DNA from: Streptomyces sp. SID13031
GTDB lineage: Bacteria > Actinomycetota > Actinomycetes > Propionibacteriales > Kribbellaceae
DNA length: 64,000 bases
NCBI RefSeq assembly: GCF_010548305.1
Contig: NZ_JAAGLV010000001.1
Span: 744,001 to 808,000, forward strand
Direction of reading: 5' to 3'
Shown here: positions 27,157-35,610 of the stretch, piece by piece
How the letters are laid out: each line of letters starts with the position of its first letter
Numbering within the stretch: the stretch's first letter is position 1
Position numbers and translations under genes: made by a program
Notes under the pieces: generated by a model
Told to the model about the DNA's origin: nothing
The model's database searches: none
What the model saw: only the letters and a program-made list of their open reading frames with translations

Positions 27157-27635
27157 ACGCCGACCAGGGCGACGACGCGCTGCTGGAGTGGCTCCGACAG
27201 GTCGCGCTGCAAGCCGATCCGGTGCCAGAGGGAGTCAGCGCCGCCGCGCGGGCGGCGATCGGGATGCACGACCTCGACGGCCGGCTTGCCGAGTTGATCG
27301 CCGACTCCGCCGGCGCTGTGCCCGGCTTGGAGTACGACGCGGTCAGGCGCGCGACGACGGACGGCAGTACGGAACGCCTGCTGTCGTTCGAAGGCGAGGG
27401 TGTCCGGGTCGAGGTGGAGATCGCGCCGGGTGCCGAGGGGCTGACCGTCATCGGCCAGCTTGTCGGAGCCGCGCCGGCGGAGTGCCAGCTGGAGTACGGC
27501 GACGGACGCCGGGAGACAGTCCAGCTCGATGATCTAGGACGCTTTCTGCTCGAGCAGTGGCCACCCGGTCCGGTCCGGATCCGGTGCCGGTCGGCGCGCG
27601 GCACACCCGTCATCACCTCATGGGTGAACCTGTGA
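27153..27635 (+). CDS. Hypothetical protein co-transcribed with ECF sigma factor
   Basis: This 160-residue protein overlaps the sigma factor stop by four bases. It has a helical N-terminus (LLEWLRQVALQADPVPEG) and a C-terminal beta-rich half (LSFEGEGVRVEVEIAPGAEG, then RRETVQLDDLGRFLLEQWPP) resembling a carboxypeptidase-regulatory or CnaB-like sandwich. It lacks the HxxxCxxC motif of zinc anti-sigma factors and has no membrane segment, so it would be an unconventional partner of the sigma factor. Its stop lies only five bases from the stop of the converging CHAT gene. Confidence 0.7.
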   Translation: MNADQGDDALLEWLRQVALQADPVPEGVSAAARAAIGMHDLDGRLAELIADSAGAVPGLEYDAVRRATTDGSTERLLSFEGEGVRVEVEIAPGAEGLTVIGQLVGAAPAECQLEYGDGRRETVQLDDLGRFLLEQWPPGPVRIRCRSARGTPVITSWVNL

Positions 27636-27640
27636 TCCGC

Positions 27641-30262
27641 TCACCGGCCGAGCGCCACGAACGACAGCGCGGTCGCCACCGCGACCGGATCGTCGTCGAC
27701 CCTGCTGCGGGCGCCGTGCAGCGCGACGCCGAACGAGGCACGGGCACGCAGTCGCTGGTGAAAGTCGACCATCAGCGCGGCGGTCGTCGTGTCGTTGACC
27801 GGGACGACACTGGCCAGCAGGCTGGCCGTTCCGAGCGGGACCAGGGCAGACATCGCGCCGAGGAACTCGTCCGCGCCGGCCGGCGCGGCGACGCCGGACT
27901 CGCAACTGGACAGCACCAGCCGCAGCGGCGCCCGCCGGAGCCTGCCGAGGTCGTAGAGCGTCAGCGGGCCGTCGTCCAGAGCGATCGACGAGAACAACGG
28001 ATTGTCGCGCCGGAATACCCCATGGGCCGCGATGTGTGCGGTCCAGGCGCCGTCGAGAGCAGCCAGCGTGTTCTCGGCGGTGGCCCGGCCGTCGGTCAGG
28101 ACGATCGACCCCGGATAGTCCCGTCCGATCTCCTTCATCTCGTTCCTGCCACCGTCGAGACCCGGACCGGCGACGAGTACCACCCGGCGGTGCCGGGGGA
28201 CCGGCAGCCGGCCGGCCCGCAACCATACGGACGCCGACGGCGCGACCACGACCGGCGCCGGTCTCAGCGCCGGCATCATCGCCCAGGGCACCGCGGGCAG
28301 GGCCGCAGGCGGCACGATCAGGACGGGCGCCCCGTCGAGATCGGCTACTGCCGGCCCGAGCAGCACCTGCTGCAACCGGAGTCCCGCCGCGTCCAGCCGT
28401 TCGAGGGCACCGCCCGGAGTCCGGCCGTGGGCCAGCCTGCGCAGCATGGCCAATGCGAACCCGAGTTCCCGAACGGCGACCCCGACCGGACCGATCGGAT
28501 ACATGCGCACCCGCGGTCCGACGACGGTGATCGCGTGCAGTACTCCGTCGAGGGCGGTGATCTCGACCAGGACGTGATCGCCCAGGCCATCGATCACGGC
28601 GCCGACGTCGGCGGCGGCATCGCGGTGCTGTGGCTCGTTGCCCGGCCGCTGACTCGCCAGTCGCCGGGTCCGGGCCCGGATGGCGGATTCGAGCTTGTTC
28701 CGTTCGGCCTGGAGCCGATCGGTGTCCCCGTCGGCCACCACCGCTGCGTCGAGGCGGCGAGCCACGTCGCGAAGCGCCGCCAGCTCGGCCGCCAGTTCGG
28801 GGTCGTCGGGCGGACGGACCGGCGGCAAAGCCAGTGCGCTGGCCCGCCACTGCTCACTCCACCGCAGCAGGAGCCGCGCGTCGTTTCGCCGTACGGCGTG
28901 GCGCTGGGCCAAGGCGGCGAGCTCGACGCCGTAACCGGCAGCGTGGGCACGCAGTTCTGGCGCGCCCAGCGATCGCTGGTGGTCGGCGGCCGCTTCGAGC
29001 CCGCGCCGGCAGGCGATCAGCGTCGCGGCGGTGGCGCCACGGCCCTCGGCCCGCAGCGCGTGCGCGAGCCAGCCGGCCGGATGGCCGAAGGTAGGACCAC
29101 GATGGCGAAACCGGGCCGCGCGGGCCAGATGCCGATCGGAGTCGTCCGGGCGCCGATCCGCCGCGAGCCGGCCCGCGAGCAGATGGGCCGCGGGCGCGTC
29201 CGAAGAGTTCAACTCGTCGAGTCGATCGGCAAGCCGGCCCGCCTTCGTGCTCAGCTGGTCGCCACGCAGGCCGGCGTCGTACCGAGCTTGCAGCAGGACA
29301 AACGTCGCGCGGGCGAGCCAGCCCCTTCTCCCTTGCCGCCGGAAGAGTTCACTGGCAGCCATGGCACGTTCGGCGGCCAGATCAGGTCTGCCCGCGGCCA
29401 GTGCGGCCTGCGCGACCGCGAACAGCAGGTCGGCCGTTTCGGCGCCCTTGCTACCCCGGCGCAGGTAGCGCCGCAGAACCTGTTCGGTCGTGGCGACGGC
29501 TTCGGTCGCCAGCCCGGCCGCGAGCAGGACGGCGCTCCGATCGATTGCCAGACTGGGCCAGTCGGTCTGCAGTGCCGCGTAGCGAGCAGCCGCGTCGTCG
29601 AGAAAACTCAGCGCCGCCGGCAGATCGCCGGCCTGGAAGGCGATATCCGCGCGGTTGTGCACGAGCATCGCCGACTCCAGTTCCTGTCCGGTCGCTGCCG
29701 ACAGGCGCTCTGCCACCACGAGGTCCTGGTCGGCATGGGCCGCCTGTCCCATCGCGGCGTAAACCAGAAAGCGATGGGTCCGGGCGCGTGCCTCCCAGAC
29801 CAGGTCCCCGCCGCGACGCAGCAGCGTGATGGCTCGGCGCAGGTCCGCGAGCGCCTCGTCGTACCGGCCGAGCACGCGCAACAGATAGCCACGGCGAGTC
29901 AGGACCCGGCCGGCCGCCAGCCCACGACTGTTGCCGATCGCCTGCTCCAGGGCGGCAAGTCCCTCCCTCGGTCTGCCGGCGAGTCCGAGGGTCAGGCCGA
30001 GCGTGGCTTGGACATCGGCCAGGCGACCCGGCGCCATGGACTTCCTGGCCAGCCGCACGGCTTGGCGGAGTTCGGCGAGGGCCTCGACCTGCCGGCCGGA
30101 GTCGCGCAGCACGATGGCCCGGGCCTGATGAGCGATCGACGCCTCGTGCGGACCGGGCGACGCTTCGAGCAGTTCTCCGGCGAGCGCGAAAGCCTCGGCC
30201 GGCCGCGCCACCGCCAGCGGGAGCAGGTACTCAGGTCCGTCTCGCCGTCGGCGCGCTGACAT
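27641..30262 (-). CDS. TPR-CHAT caspase-like protease
   Basis: This 873-residue cytoplasmic protein has tetratricopeptide-like helical repeats over about residues 20-500 (such as GRYDEALADLRRAITLLRRG) and a C-terminal CHAT domain from about 600. The catalytic His is H747 in AAHGVFRRDN and the catalytic Cys is C787 in LVLSSCESGV. CHAT proteins are caspase-fold peptidases used in bacterial cell-death, anti-phage and signalling systems, where TPRs bind partners. The start ATG at 30262 has no ribosome site, so translation may be leaderless. It is divergent from the subtilisin at 30304 with only 41 bases between. The protease activity is strongly supported; its target is unknown. Confidence 0.9.
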   Translation of the reverse strand: MSARRRRDGPEYLLPLAVARPAEAFALAGELLEASPGPHEASIAHQARAIVLRDSGRQVEALAELRQAVRLARKSMAPGRLADVQATLGLTLGLAGRPREGLAALEQAIGNSRGLAAGRVLTRRGYLLRVLGRYDEALADLRRAITLLRRGGDLVWEARARTHRFLVYAAMGQAAHADQDLVVAERLSAATGQELESAMLVHNRADIAFQAGDLPAALSFLDDAAARYAALQTDWPSLAIDRSAVLLAAGLATEAVATTEQVLRRYLRRGSKGAETADLLFAVAQAALAAGRPDLAAERAMAASELFRRQGRRGWLARATFVLLQARYDAGLRGDQLSTKAGRLADRLDELNSSDAPAAHLLAGRLAADRRPDDSDRHLARAARFRHRGPTFGHPAGWLAHALRAEGRGATAATLIACRRGLEAAADHQRSLGAPELRAHAAGYGVELAALAQRHAVRRNDARLLLRWSEQWRASALALPPVRPPDDPELAAELAALRDVARRLDAAVVADGDTDRLQAERNKLESAIRARTRRLASQRPGNEPQHRDAAADVGAVIDGLGDHVLVEITALDGVLHAITVVGPRVRMYPIGPVGVAVRELGFALAMLRRLAHGRTPGGALERLDAAGLRLQQVLLGPAVADLDGAPVLIVPPAALPAVPWAMMPALRPAPVVVAPSASVWLRAGRLPVPRHRRVVLVAGPGLDGGRNEMKEIGRDYPGSIVLTDGRATAENTLAALDGAWTAHIAAHGVFRRDNPLFSSIALDDGPLTLYDLGRLRRAPLRLVLSSCESGVAAPAGADEFLGAMSALVPLGTASLLASVVPVNDTTTAALMVDFHQRLRARASFGVALHGARSRVDDDPVAVATALSFVALGR

Positions 30263-30303
30263 CCAAGGAGTCTAGGGAGATCGAGAACAAAAGGGGAGGG
30301 GCG

Positions 30304-31719
30304 ATGCAGCAAGACGATTCGGGCGCGCCGGGGGATGGCGGCGCCGTGAACAGACCAGCGGAGAGTTCGGCCCAGGACACGGGGAAAAGGAGGGGCCGGC
30401 GTACGCCGGTGACCGCGGAGCAGGCCCAGCGAGAACTCATTCTCAAGCACTACGGCCCGGGCACCGGCAACAAGCTCAAGGTTCACCAGGGCCGGACCGT
30501 CGGCTCCGACTGCGAGGTGGACTTCCTGTTCGAGGCAGGCACGATTCTGGTCCGTGAGGAGCACTACGAGCAGGTTCGCGGCATTCTCAGCGACCTGGAG
30601 ATCCTGTACGGCGACGGGGACGAGCAACCGGAGTCGGAGCCTGTGCTGGCCGGGGTCCGGCTGGTCCGGCTCAAGCTCAACAACAGTCCGCACCTGGACA
30701 CGCTCGAGACGCTCCGGATCATCCGCGAAGGCGGCTCGGTCCGGATCAACCTGCCGGGCGGCGGAGACCGCGATGTTCCGGTCACGGCCGCGGGCGCCGG
30801 CGCGTGCGCGCCGAACACGGTCCTGGTCGTGGCGGGCAACGGCGCCGGCTGTCCGGCGGAAGAGCCGGAACCGATGCCCGCCGGCAGCGCGCCGTATCCC
30901 GGCTACACCGCGGATCGCGCGGCAGGCGCGGGAGTCCGGGTGGTCGTGGTCGACACCGGTCTCGATCGGAAGGCAGCCAAACGCAACAGCTGGCTGGCGG
31001 GAGTGACGGGGGATCGCGACAAGGACGTCAAGGGCGGGAATCTCCGCGGGTACGCGGGCCACGGCACGTTCATCGCGGGCGTGATCAGATGCGTTGCGCC
31101 GCTGGCAGAAGTTCATGTCCGCCGTGGCTTCGGCACCGGCGGTGTGGTGACGGAGGCCGAGCTGGTCAAGACGCTGGACCAGATCCTCGAACACGACTAT
31201 CCCGACATCATCAGCATGTCGGCGGGGACCTACTGCTACGACGCGACCCGGCTGCTCACCTTCACGGTCTTCAACGAGCGGCGGCTGCAGCATCACAAGG
31301 GCGTCGTCATGGTCGTTGCTGCAGGCAATGAAAGCGGTCGCGAGCCGTTCTGGCCCGCGGCGGCGCCGTTCACCGTCTCCGTCGGCGCCCTGGGCGCCCA
31401 CTGGCGCGGACGGGCCGGTTTCAGCAATCACGGTGGCTGGGTGGACGTCTACGCGCCCGGCCAGGACCTGGTCAACTCGTTTCCCAAGGGGAGGTACAAG
31501 TACCGCCAGCCACCGCACGTCGGCAAGGGCCGGGTGGAGGATTTCCATGGGATGGCGAGGTGGAGCGGGACCTCGTTCAGCACCCCGATCGTGGTGGGCC
31601 TGATCGCGGCCCGGATGTCGCGAACAGGTGAGAACGGCCGGGACGCGGCGGCGGCCCTGATCGCCGAAGCCCAGCGAGCAGCACAGCCCGGAGTAGGAGC
31701 TGTGCTGCTGCCTGAGTGA
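30304..31719 (+). CDS. Cytoplasmic subtilisin-like S8 protease
   Basis: This 471-residue protein has no signal peptide. Residues of about 190-450 are a peptidase S8 domain with the triad D217 (VVVVDTGLD), H253 (GHGTFIAGV) and S424 (GTSFSTP), plus the oxyanion N342 in AAGNESG. Residues 1-185 are an N-terminal extension containing EEHYEQVRGILSDLEIL, reminiscent of a pro- or adaptor domain. A strong GGGGAGGGG ribosome site precedes the ATG. The gene shares its short promoter region with the CHAT protease, as in actinobacterial conflict systems in which proteases are activated by NTPase partners. The missing secretion signal suggests an intracellular target. Confidence 0.9.
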   Translation: MQQDDSGAPGDGGAVNRPAESSAQDTGKRRGRRTPVTAEQAQRELILKHYGPGTGNKLKVHQGRTVGSDCEVDFLFEAGTILVREEHYEQVRGILSDLEILYGDGDEQPESEPVLAGVRLVRLKLNNSPHLDTLETLRIIREGGSVRINLPGGGDRDVPVTAAGAGACAPNTVLVVAGNGAGCPAEEPEPMPAGSAPYPGYTADRAAGAGVRVVVVDTGLDRKAAKRNSWLAGVTGDRDKDVKGGNLRGYAGHGTFIAGVIRCVAPLAEVHVRRGFGTGGVVTEAELVKTLDQILEHDYPDIISMSAGTYCYDATRLLTFTVFNERRLQHHKGVVMVVAAGNESGREPFWPAAAPFTVSVGALGAHWRGRAGFSNHGGWVDVYAPGQDLVNSFPKGRYKYRQPPHVGKGRVEDFHGMARWSGTSFSTPIVVGLIAARMSRTGENGRDAAAALIAEAQRAAQPGVGAVLLPE

Positions 31720-32328
31720 TCACTGCTTGTCGTCGGGCCGGTCCAGCTCGTCATCGGGCACGTGGGTCTCCTCGGGCGGCGTTGCGCCGAGCATCGGGCG
31801 CAGCCGCCGGAGTGCCTGGTCGGTGAAGAGGCCGGCCAGGCAGCCCATCATCACCAGAACCGCGACGCCGGCCTCGGAGGTCGTCTCGTCGCCGATGCTG
31901 ATCAGCCCCGTGTTGACGGCGACGACGACGACCGAGCCGAGCAGGGCGGACCAGACCGGCCGCAGCAGGTACCACCAGACATAGCCGCGCTCGAGGGTCT
32001 CCAGGCCGGCCCGCTGGGCGAAGATCATGCTCTGCTGGATGACGCTGCCGACCGCGCCTGCTGCCGCGCCGAGGATCAGCAGGGACATGTTCAACGTGGT
32101 GGTGAAGTCAGGTCCCCACCATTGGATGGTCCGGGTCGCGATCCCGCCCGGCCCGGCGAGCTCCTGGTCGGAGACCAGCCGTTCGGCGATGCCGTAGGCC
32201 GCGACGAGTCCGACCAGGGTCAGGACGGCTTCGGCGAAGTTGATCGCACCGATCATCCGTCGGGTGAACGGCTTCATCGCGGCGCTCTTCCTGGTCCGCG
32301 GGACGGCCTGACGTGCTGTCGTGGTCAC
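31720..32328 (-). CDS. Small multi-pass membrane protein
   Basis: This 202-residue protein has about four transmembrane segments, seen around AVLTLVGLVAAYGIAERLV, TTLNMSLLILGAAAGAVGSV, ALLGSVVVVAVNTGLISIG and GVAVLVMMGCLAGLFTDQAL, and an acidic C-terminal tail. It is not recognised as a named family. Its start overlaps the stop of a small upstream frame by four bases. It is convergent with the subtilisin gene (stop to stop, one base apart). It may anchor or sense for the nearby proteases, but this is not shown by the sequence. Confidence 0.75.
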   Translation of the reverse strand: MTTTARQAVPRTRKSAAMKPFTRRMIGAINFAEAVLTLVGLVAAYGIAERLVSDQELAGPGGIATRTIQWWGPDFTTTLNMSLLILGAAAGAVGSVIQQSMIFAQRAGLETLERGYVWWYLLRPVWSALLGSVVVVAVNTGLISIGDETTSEAGVAVLVMMGCLAGLFTDQALRRLRPMLGATPPEETHVPDDELDRPDDKQ

Positions 32329-32504
32329 TGGGTTTCCTCCGCTTCGCGTCGTTGCTCTGATCGGTAGAGTCGCCAGACCGCCGGTGAATACGTCCGGCCG
32401 ATGTCGCCGACCGCCCGGCCTGAGACGTCCTCCATCGGACGCCGTATCAGATCTGCCGCCGGCAGCTCTGTCTGGTCGACATCGGCAGCCGAGAGGAAGC
32501 GGAC
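32325..32504 (-). CDS. Possible small protein upstream of membrane gene
   Basis: A frame reading IVRFLSAADVDQTELPAADL and then GDIGRTYSPAVWRLYRSEQR ends in an ATGA overlap with the membrane protein gene, a sign of a real translated gene. The start is unclear: there is no in-frame ATG or GTG close to the apparent N-terminus, only an ATG at the internal RPMEDVSG. A rare start or a damaged 5' end is possible. It looks soluble and charged, about 60 residues. Confidence 0.4.
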   Translation of the reverse strand, partial: VRFLSAADVDQTELPAADLIRRPMEDVSGRAVGDIGRTYSPAVWRLYRSEQRREAEETQ

Positions 32505-32540
32505 AATGACGACGACCCAGACATGGCTGGGGTGACCAGG

Positions 32541-33428
32541 ATGGAAACCCAGCGCGGCCGGCAGGTCGGCCGGCAACTCAAAGAGACCAACGCCTTCAGC
32601 GGCAAGTCGCTGCTGCTCGGCGTCTTTTCGTCGCTCGTGTGCTCGGCGATCATCCCGGCGCTGGGAGCAGGACGCGGCGCGACGCTGGCCGGGGCCGCAC
32701 TGAGCCCGGTGCTCGTGGCGGTGATCACCACGCAGGGAGCGGGCCTGATCCGCGGCGCGGGGGTCGCCGTCCTGAGCGCTGTCGCGCTCATCGTCAGCGT
32801 AGGCGGGTTCACACTGCCGGAAGCGATCGCCGGACACGGCTCCCTGACGGCGGACGGCCCCGGCACGTTCGTGAACACCCGGCGGGGTCCGTCGCCCACG
32901 CCGGCGACACCACAGCCGACGAAGTCCGCCACCAAATCTGCGACAGTGCGGCCCACACCGAAGGTCACGACCCGGCCCACGCCGAGCCCGACCACGAGTA
33001 AGTCCTCGACCTCGCGGCCAGGTCCGCGCCTCAAGCTGGAAGCGAGCCGACGGTGCCCCGAGGCGACGCTGGGACAGACCGTGACCTGCCATCAGATCGG
33101 CCTGACCAACGCCGGTACCACCACGATCCGGGTCACCACCTCGGACCTGGCGGGTGACCAGGCCGGCGACTTCGTGCTGACGAAGCAATGCAACGGCACC
33201 CTGGCACCCGATCGGTCCTGCTCGGTGCGGCTGAAGTTCCGGCCCACCACGGTCGGGGTCCGCCAGGCGTCCTTCGTCGTCAAGGTGTACCCGGGCGGCA
33301 TCGTGCACGACGTCACGCTCACGGGCACTGCCGTCGACAACAGCGAGAAGCCGTCCGAGGAGCTGACACCTACACCGTCCTTCGAGCCTCCTTTGCCCAC
33401 CGCAACACCGGGTGAGGCGAACGAGTGA
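32541..33428 (+). CDS. Membrane-anchored protein with extracytoplasmic Ig-like (ASH-type) domain
   Basis: This protein is about 295 residues long when started at 32541; an ATG at 32523 is the alternative. It has two hydrophobic segments near residues 20-85 (for example AALSPVLVAVITTQGAGLIR and GVAVLSAVALIVSVGGFTL), a Pro/Thr/Ser-rich linker (about 115-165) typical of cell-wall-spanning stalks, and a C-terminal beta-sandwich of about 90 residues with VTCHQIGLTNAGTTTIRVTT and the CNGTLAPDRSCSVRLKFRPT segment. That last pattern is the choice-of-anchor D/ASH-like fold. It may display a binding domain outside the cell. It belongs to the protease/GTPase island but its partner is unknown. Confidence 0.75.
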   Translation: METQRGRQVGRQLKETNAFSGKSLLLGVFSSLVCSAIIPALGAGRGATLAGAALSPVLVAVITTQGAGLIRGAGVAVLSAVALIVSVGGFTLPEAIAGHGSLTADGPGTFVNTRRGPSPTPATPQPTKSATKSATVRPTPKVTTRPTPSPTTSKSSTSRPGPRLKLEASRRCPEATLGQTVTCHQIGLTNAGTTTIRVTTSDLAGDQAGDFVLTKQCNGTLAPDRSCSVRLKFRPTTVGVRQASFVVKVYPGGIVHDVTLTGTAVDNSEKPSEELTPTPSFEPPLPTATPGEANE

Positions 33429-33443
33429 GCCGACCGAGCTGGA

Positions 33444-33962
33444 TCACTGCGGGTGGATGGGCGGGCCGGCCGTGTAGGTGAACTTGGCCTTGCCGCGGTC
33501 TGTTCCCAGTGCCGGGTCAGCCGCTTGGGCGTCGCGTTCCGGCTGCCGTGGTGGCCCACCTTGTAGAGGTCGACCTTGCTCAGGGTGGTGGCGAGCCGGC
33601 TGTTCCGCTTGCGGCCGTTGCTTCCCTCGACCTGGTCCAGCGTGAGCGACCAGTTCTCGGCCTGGGCGTCGCCGGGCAGCAGCAGGCGTCTGCTGCCGAC
33701 GGTGACGAGCAGGATGACGCTGGCGTTGTTGAGGACATCGTCGAGTGCCTCGATGATCTCGAGCCCTTGCGAGATGCGGTGCTCGCTGAGATTGCGCAGT
33801 AGCCATTCGGCCGCGCCGACGCCACCGGGCCCGGGCCTCGTGGAATGCGAGCTGGCCCGGAAGCCCGCGTCGTCGACGAGTTGCGCCGGATCGGCCGGCG
33901 GATCCCAGCGGTCGCGGTAACACTGCGATCCCGTCGCGCGCGAGCCTCCGGAATCTTCGTCA
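33444..33962 (-). pseudogene. Remnant of metallo-beta-lactamase-fold hydrolase (ComEC-like)
   Basis: The minus strand encodes the C-terminal part of a metallo-beta-lactamase-fold hydrolase: NNASVILLVTVGSRRLLLPG, then GDAQAENW and DLYKVGHHGSRNATPKRL. These match the second half of a common MBL-fold family. The N-terminal half with the HxHxDH metal site is absent. A frameshift occurs near 33497-33515, after TRHWEQT; the other frame then gives KFTYTAGPPIHPQ and a stop at 33444, which looks like the true C-terminus. It is therefore both truncated and frameshifted. It is a decayed gene within the conflict island. Confidence 0.8.
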
Positions 33963-34212
33963 TGCGTGGTTCCCCCTTGACGCGTTGCCCCACGGCAGCA
34001 GGCACCGCCCCTCCGGATGGCCTGCGCCTCCCTCGTTCGAGCATGCCAGTCACCCGCTGTGTTGGCGATAGCTCGCCCCCGCGGCGCGGACCGAGTTGCG
34101 AGCGGGACCTTGCGATGTCCAGGAGAAGGGCGCATGGTCGAGCTGGAGGGGGAACCGGTCGTCGGCGGTGGCAGCGAGAATCGTGCCGCCCACCTGGCGG
34201 CTGGGCAGGGGG

Positions 34213-35610
34213 ATGGCTGCAGATCCGATCAGCGCTGTCTCCAATGCCGTCAGTAGCGTGTTCGAGTTCGCCACCGCGGGGTTGGAGATCTACCAGGAAC
34301 GCGTCGCCGCGCGACGCGGTGAACGTGAGCAGGCGGAGTCCGCGATCGTGGACGCCCGCCGGCGCGAGGAAGACCGTCAGCTTGCGCGGGAACAGTACGT
34401 CCAGGTACGCCGCGACCAGTCCGCCGATGACGCACGCAACCACCTGCAGAGCTTGGAGCGCGACCAAATCCAGCGCTTGTTCAAGAACTACCCGGTGCGG
34501 GACGGACCCGGGTCGTTGCGCGCGGCCGTCCAACGTCTCTATCCGGATCTGACGGCGATGCCGCCGTTGGTCCTTTTCGTGCCGTCGCACCAGGACGGCG
34601 ATCCTGCCTGGCGGCCACTTCCGCTCCGGCTGCGATCCGCGCTGATGCCGTTGCAGGACGACCGGGCTGCCTTGGTGCGGTGGACAGACCGCTTGATCCC
34701 CTGGCCGCACGACGCGCTGATCGCCCACGATCTGGCCGACCTGCCGACCTTGCTGGTCTCGGCCGACGTCGTGGCCGGCGAGCTGGAGTTGAGACTCGGC
34801 GGCTGCAACCTCGGCGGCAGCGAGCCGATCCGCAATCTCACTCAGGTCGTCCGGACGCAGTTGCCCACCGGCGACTACTGGACGCCGGAACGACTGGACT
34901 GGTTCGAGTCGACCTCGACCAGCGGGTTCCGTCGACCGTCCGAGGCGGCCGTCGGCGAAGGAGAGAGGCGCGTCCAGTTCGAGTGGGCCGTCCGCCTCGG
35001 GCACGTCGCGATCGTGGCCGCCATCGACGCGTATCACCTGCTCCGCCGCACCGGGTACGCCGAGAAGCTCGACGACGCGCTGGACCTGCTGGAGCAGTCG
35101 ATGGCCGACCGGGTGACCATCCCGTACCCGGCCGGCGCTCTGGCCGACCCGTTCCATCACGACCTGCATCAGGTCCGCCGCCTTCTGCAGCGCGGATCCG
35201 AGCCGGCTGCCCGGGCCTGGCTGGAGGCGGCGTTCGAACGGCTGGGTGGCTGCCCGGCCGTCGGGGTGACCGAGTCGATCCGCTCCGCCCGGTCCGCCGA
35301 CCGGATCCAGCCGTGGCATCGTGACCTCCTGCGCGACCTACGCCCGCTCTTGCCGCCGGACGCCCTGGAAGCGCTGGACCGCCCCTCGGCGACAGTGGTT
35401 CGCGCCGAGCCGGTCACCAGCGGGCCGCCGCGCGCCGTCACCGCCCTGGAGGTGAAGCCTGCTTCGGTTTCGGGGGAGTGGGTCGGTCATCCACTTCGGC
35501 GAACACGCGTTCCGCAGGCTGACGACCCGGCCCAGGTGTACGAGGGACGTCCGGTCAAGCGGACGCGCGGGGATGAGGCGGGTCCGGACGCCGGGGTCGT
35601 GAGCCGATGA
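34213..35610 (+). CDS. Coiled-coil protein of GTPase operon, unknown function
   Basis: This protein is about 465 residues long and starts the operon 34213-38549. The N-terminal 90 residues are an amphipathic helix then an Arg/Glu-rich coiled coil (EREQAESAIVDARRREEDRQ). The rest is soluble and mixed, with TAMPPLVLFVPSHQDG and PTLLVSADVVAGELELRLGG, and a Pro/Arg-rich tail. No motif is recognised. The ATG at 34213 is directly preceded by CAGGGGG, with unusually short spacing. Its stop overlaps the next GTPase start by four bases, so it is likely a partner of the GTPases. Confidence 0.7.
   Translation: MAADPISAVSNAVSSVFEFATAGLEIYQERVAARRGEREQAESAIVDARRREEDRQLAREQYVQVRRDQSADDARNHLQSLERDQIQRLFKNYPVRDGPGSLRAAVQRLYPDLTAMPPLVLFVPSHQDGDPAWRPLPLRLRSALMPLQDDRAALVRWTDRLIPWPHDALIAHDLADLPTLLVSADVVAGELELRLGGCNLGGSEPIRNLTQVVRTQLPTGDYWTPERLDWFESTSTSGFRRPSEAAVGEGERRVQFEWAVRLGHVAIVAAIDAYHLLRRTGYAEKLDDALDLLEQSMADRVTIPYPAGALADPFHHDLHQVRRLLQRGSEPAARAWLEAAFERLGGCPAVGVTESIRSARSADRIQPWHRDLLRDLRPLLPPDALEALDRPSATVVRAEPVTSGPPRAVTALEVKPASVSGEWVGHPLRRTRVPQADDPAQVYEGRPVKRTRGDEAGPDAGVVSR

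Noticed and set aside
27557..30259. 900-residue plus-strand frame
   Set aside because: It is antisense to the TPR-CHAT gene, which has intact catalytic motifs; the composition is that of a shadow frame.
33580..35319. 579-residue minus-strand frame
   Set aside because: It is antisense to the operon gene at 34213-35610, which has a coupled GTPase partner; no motif supports it.
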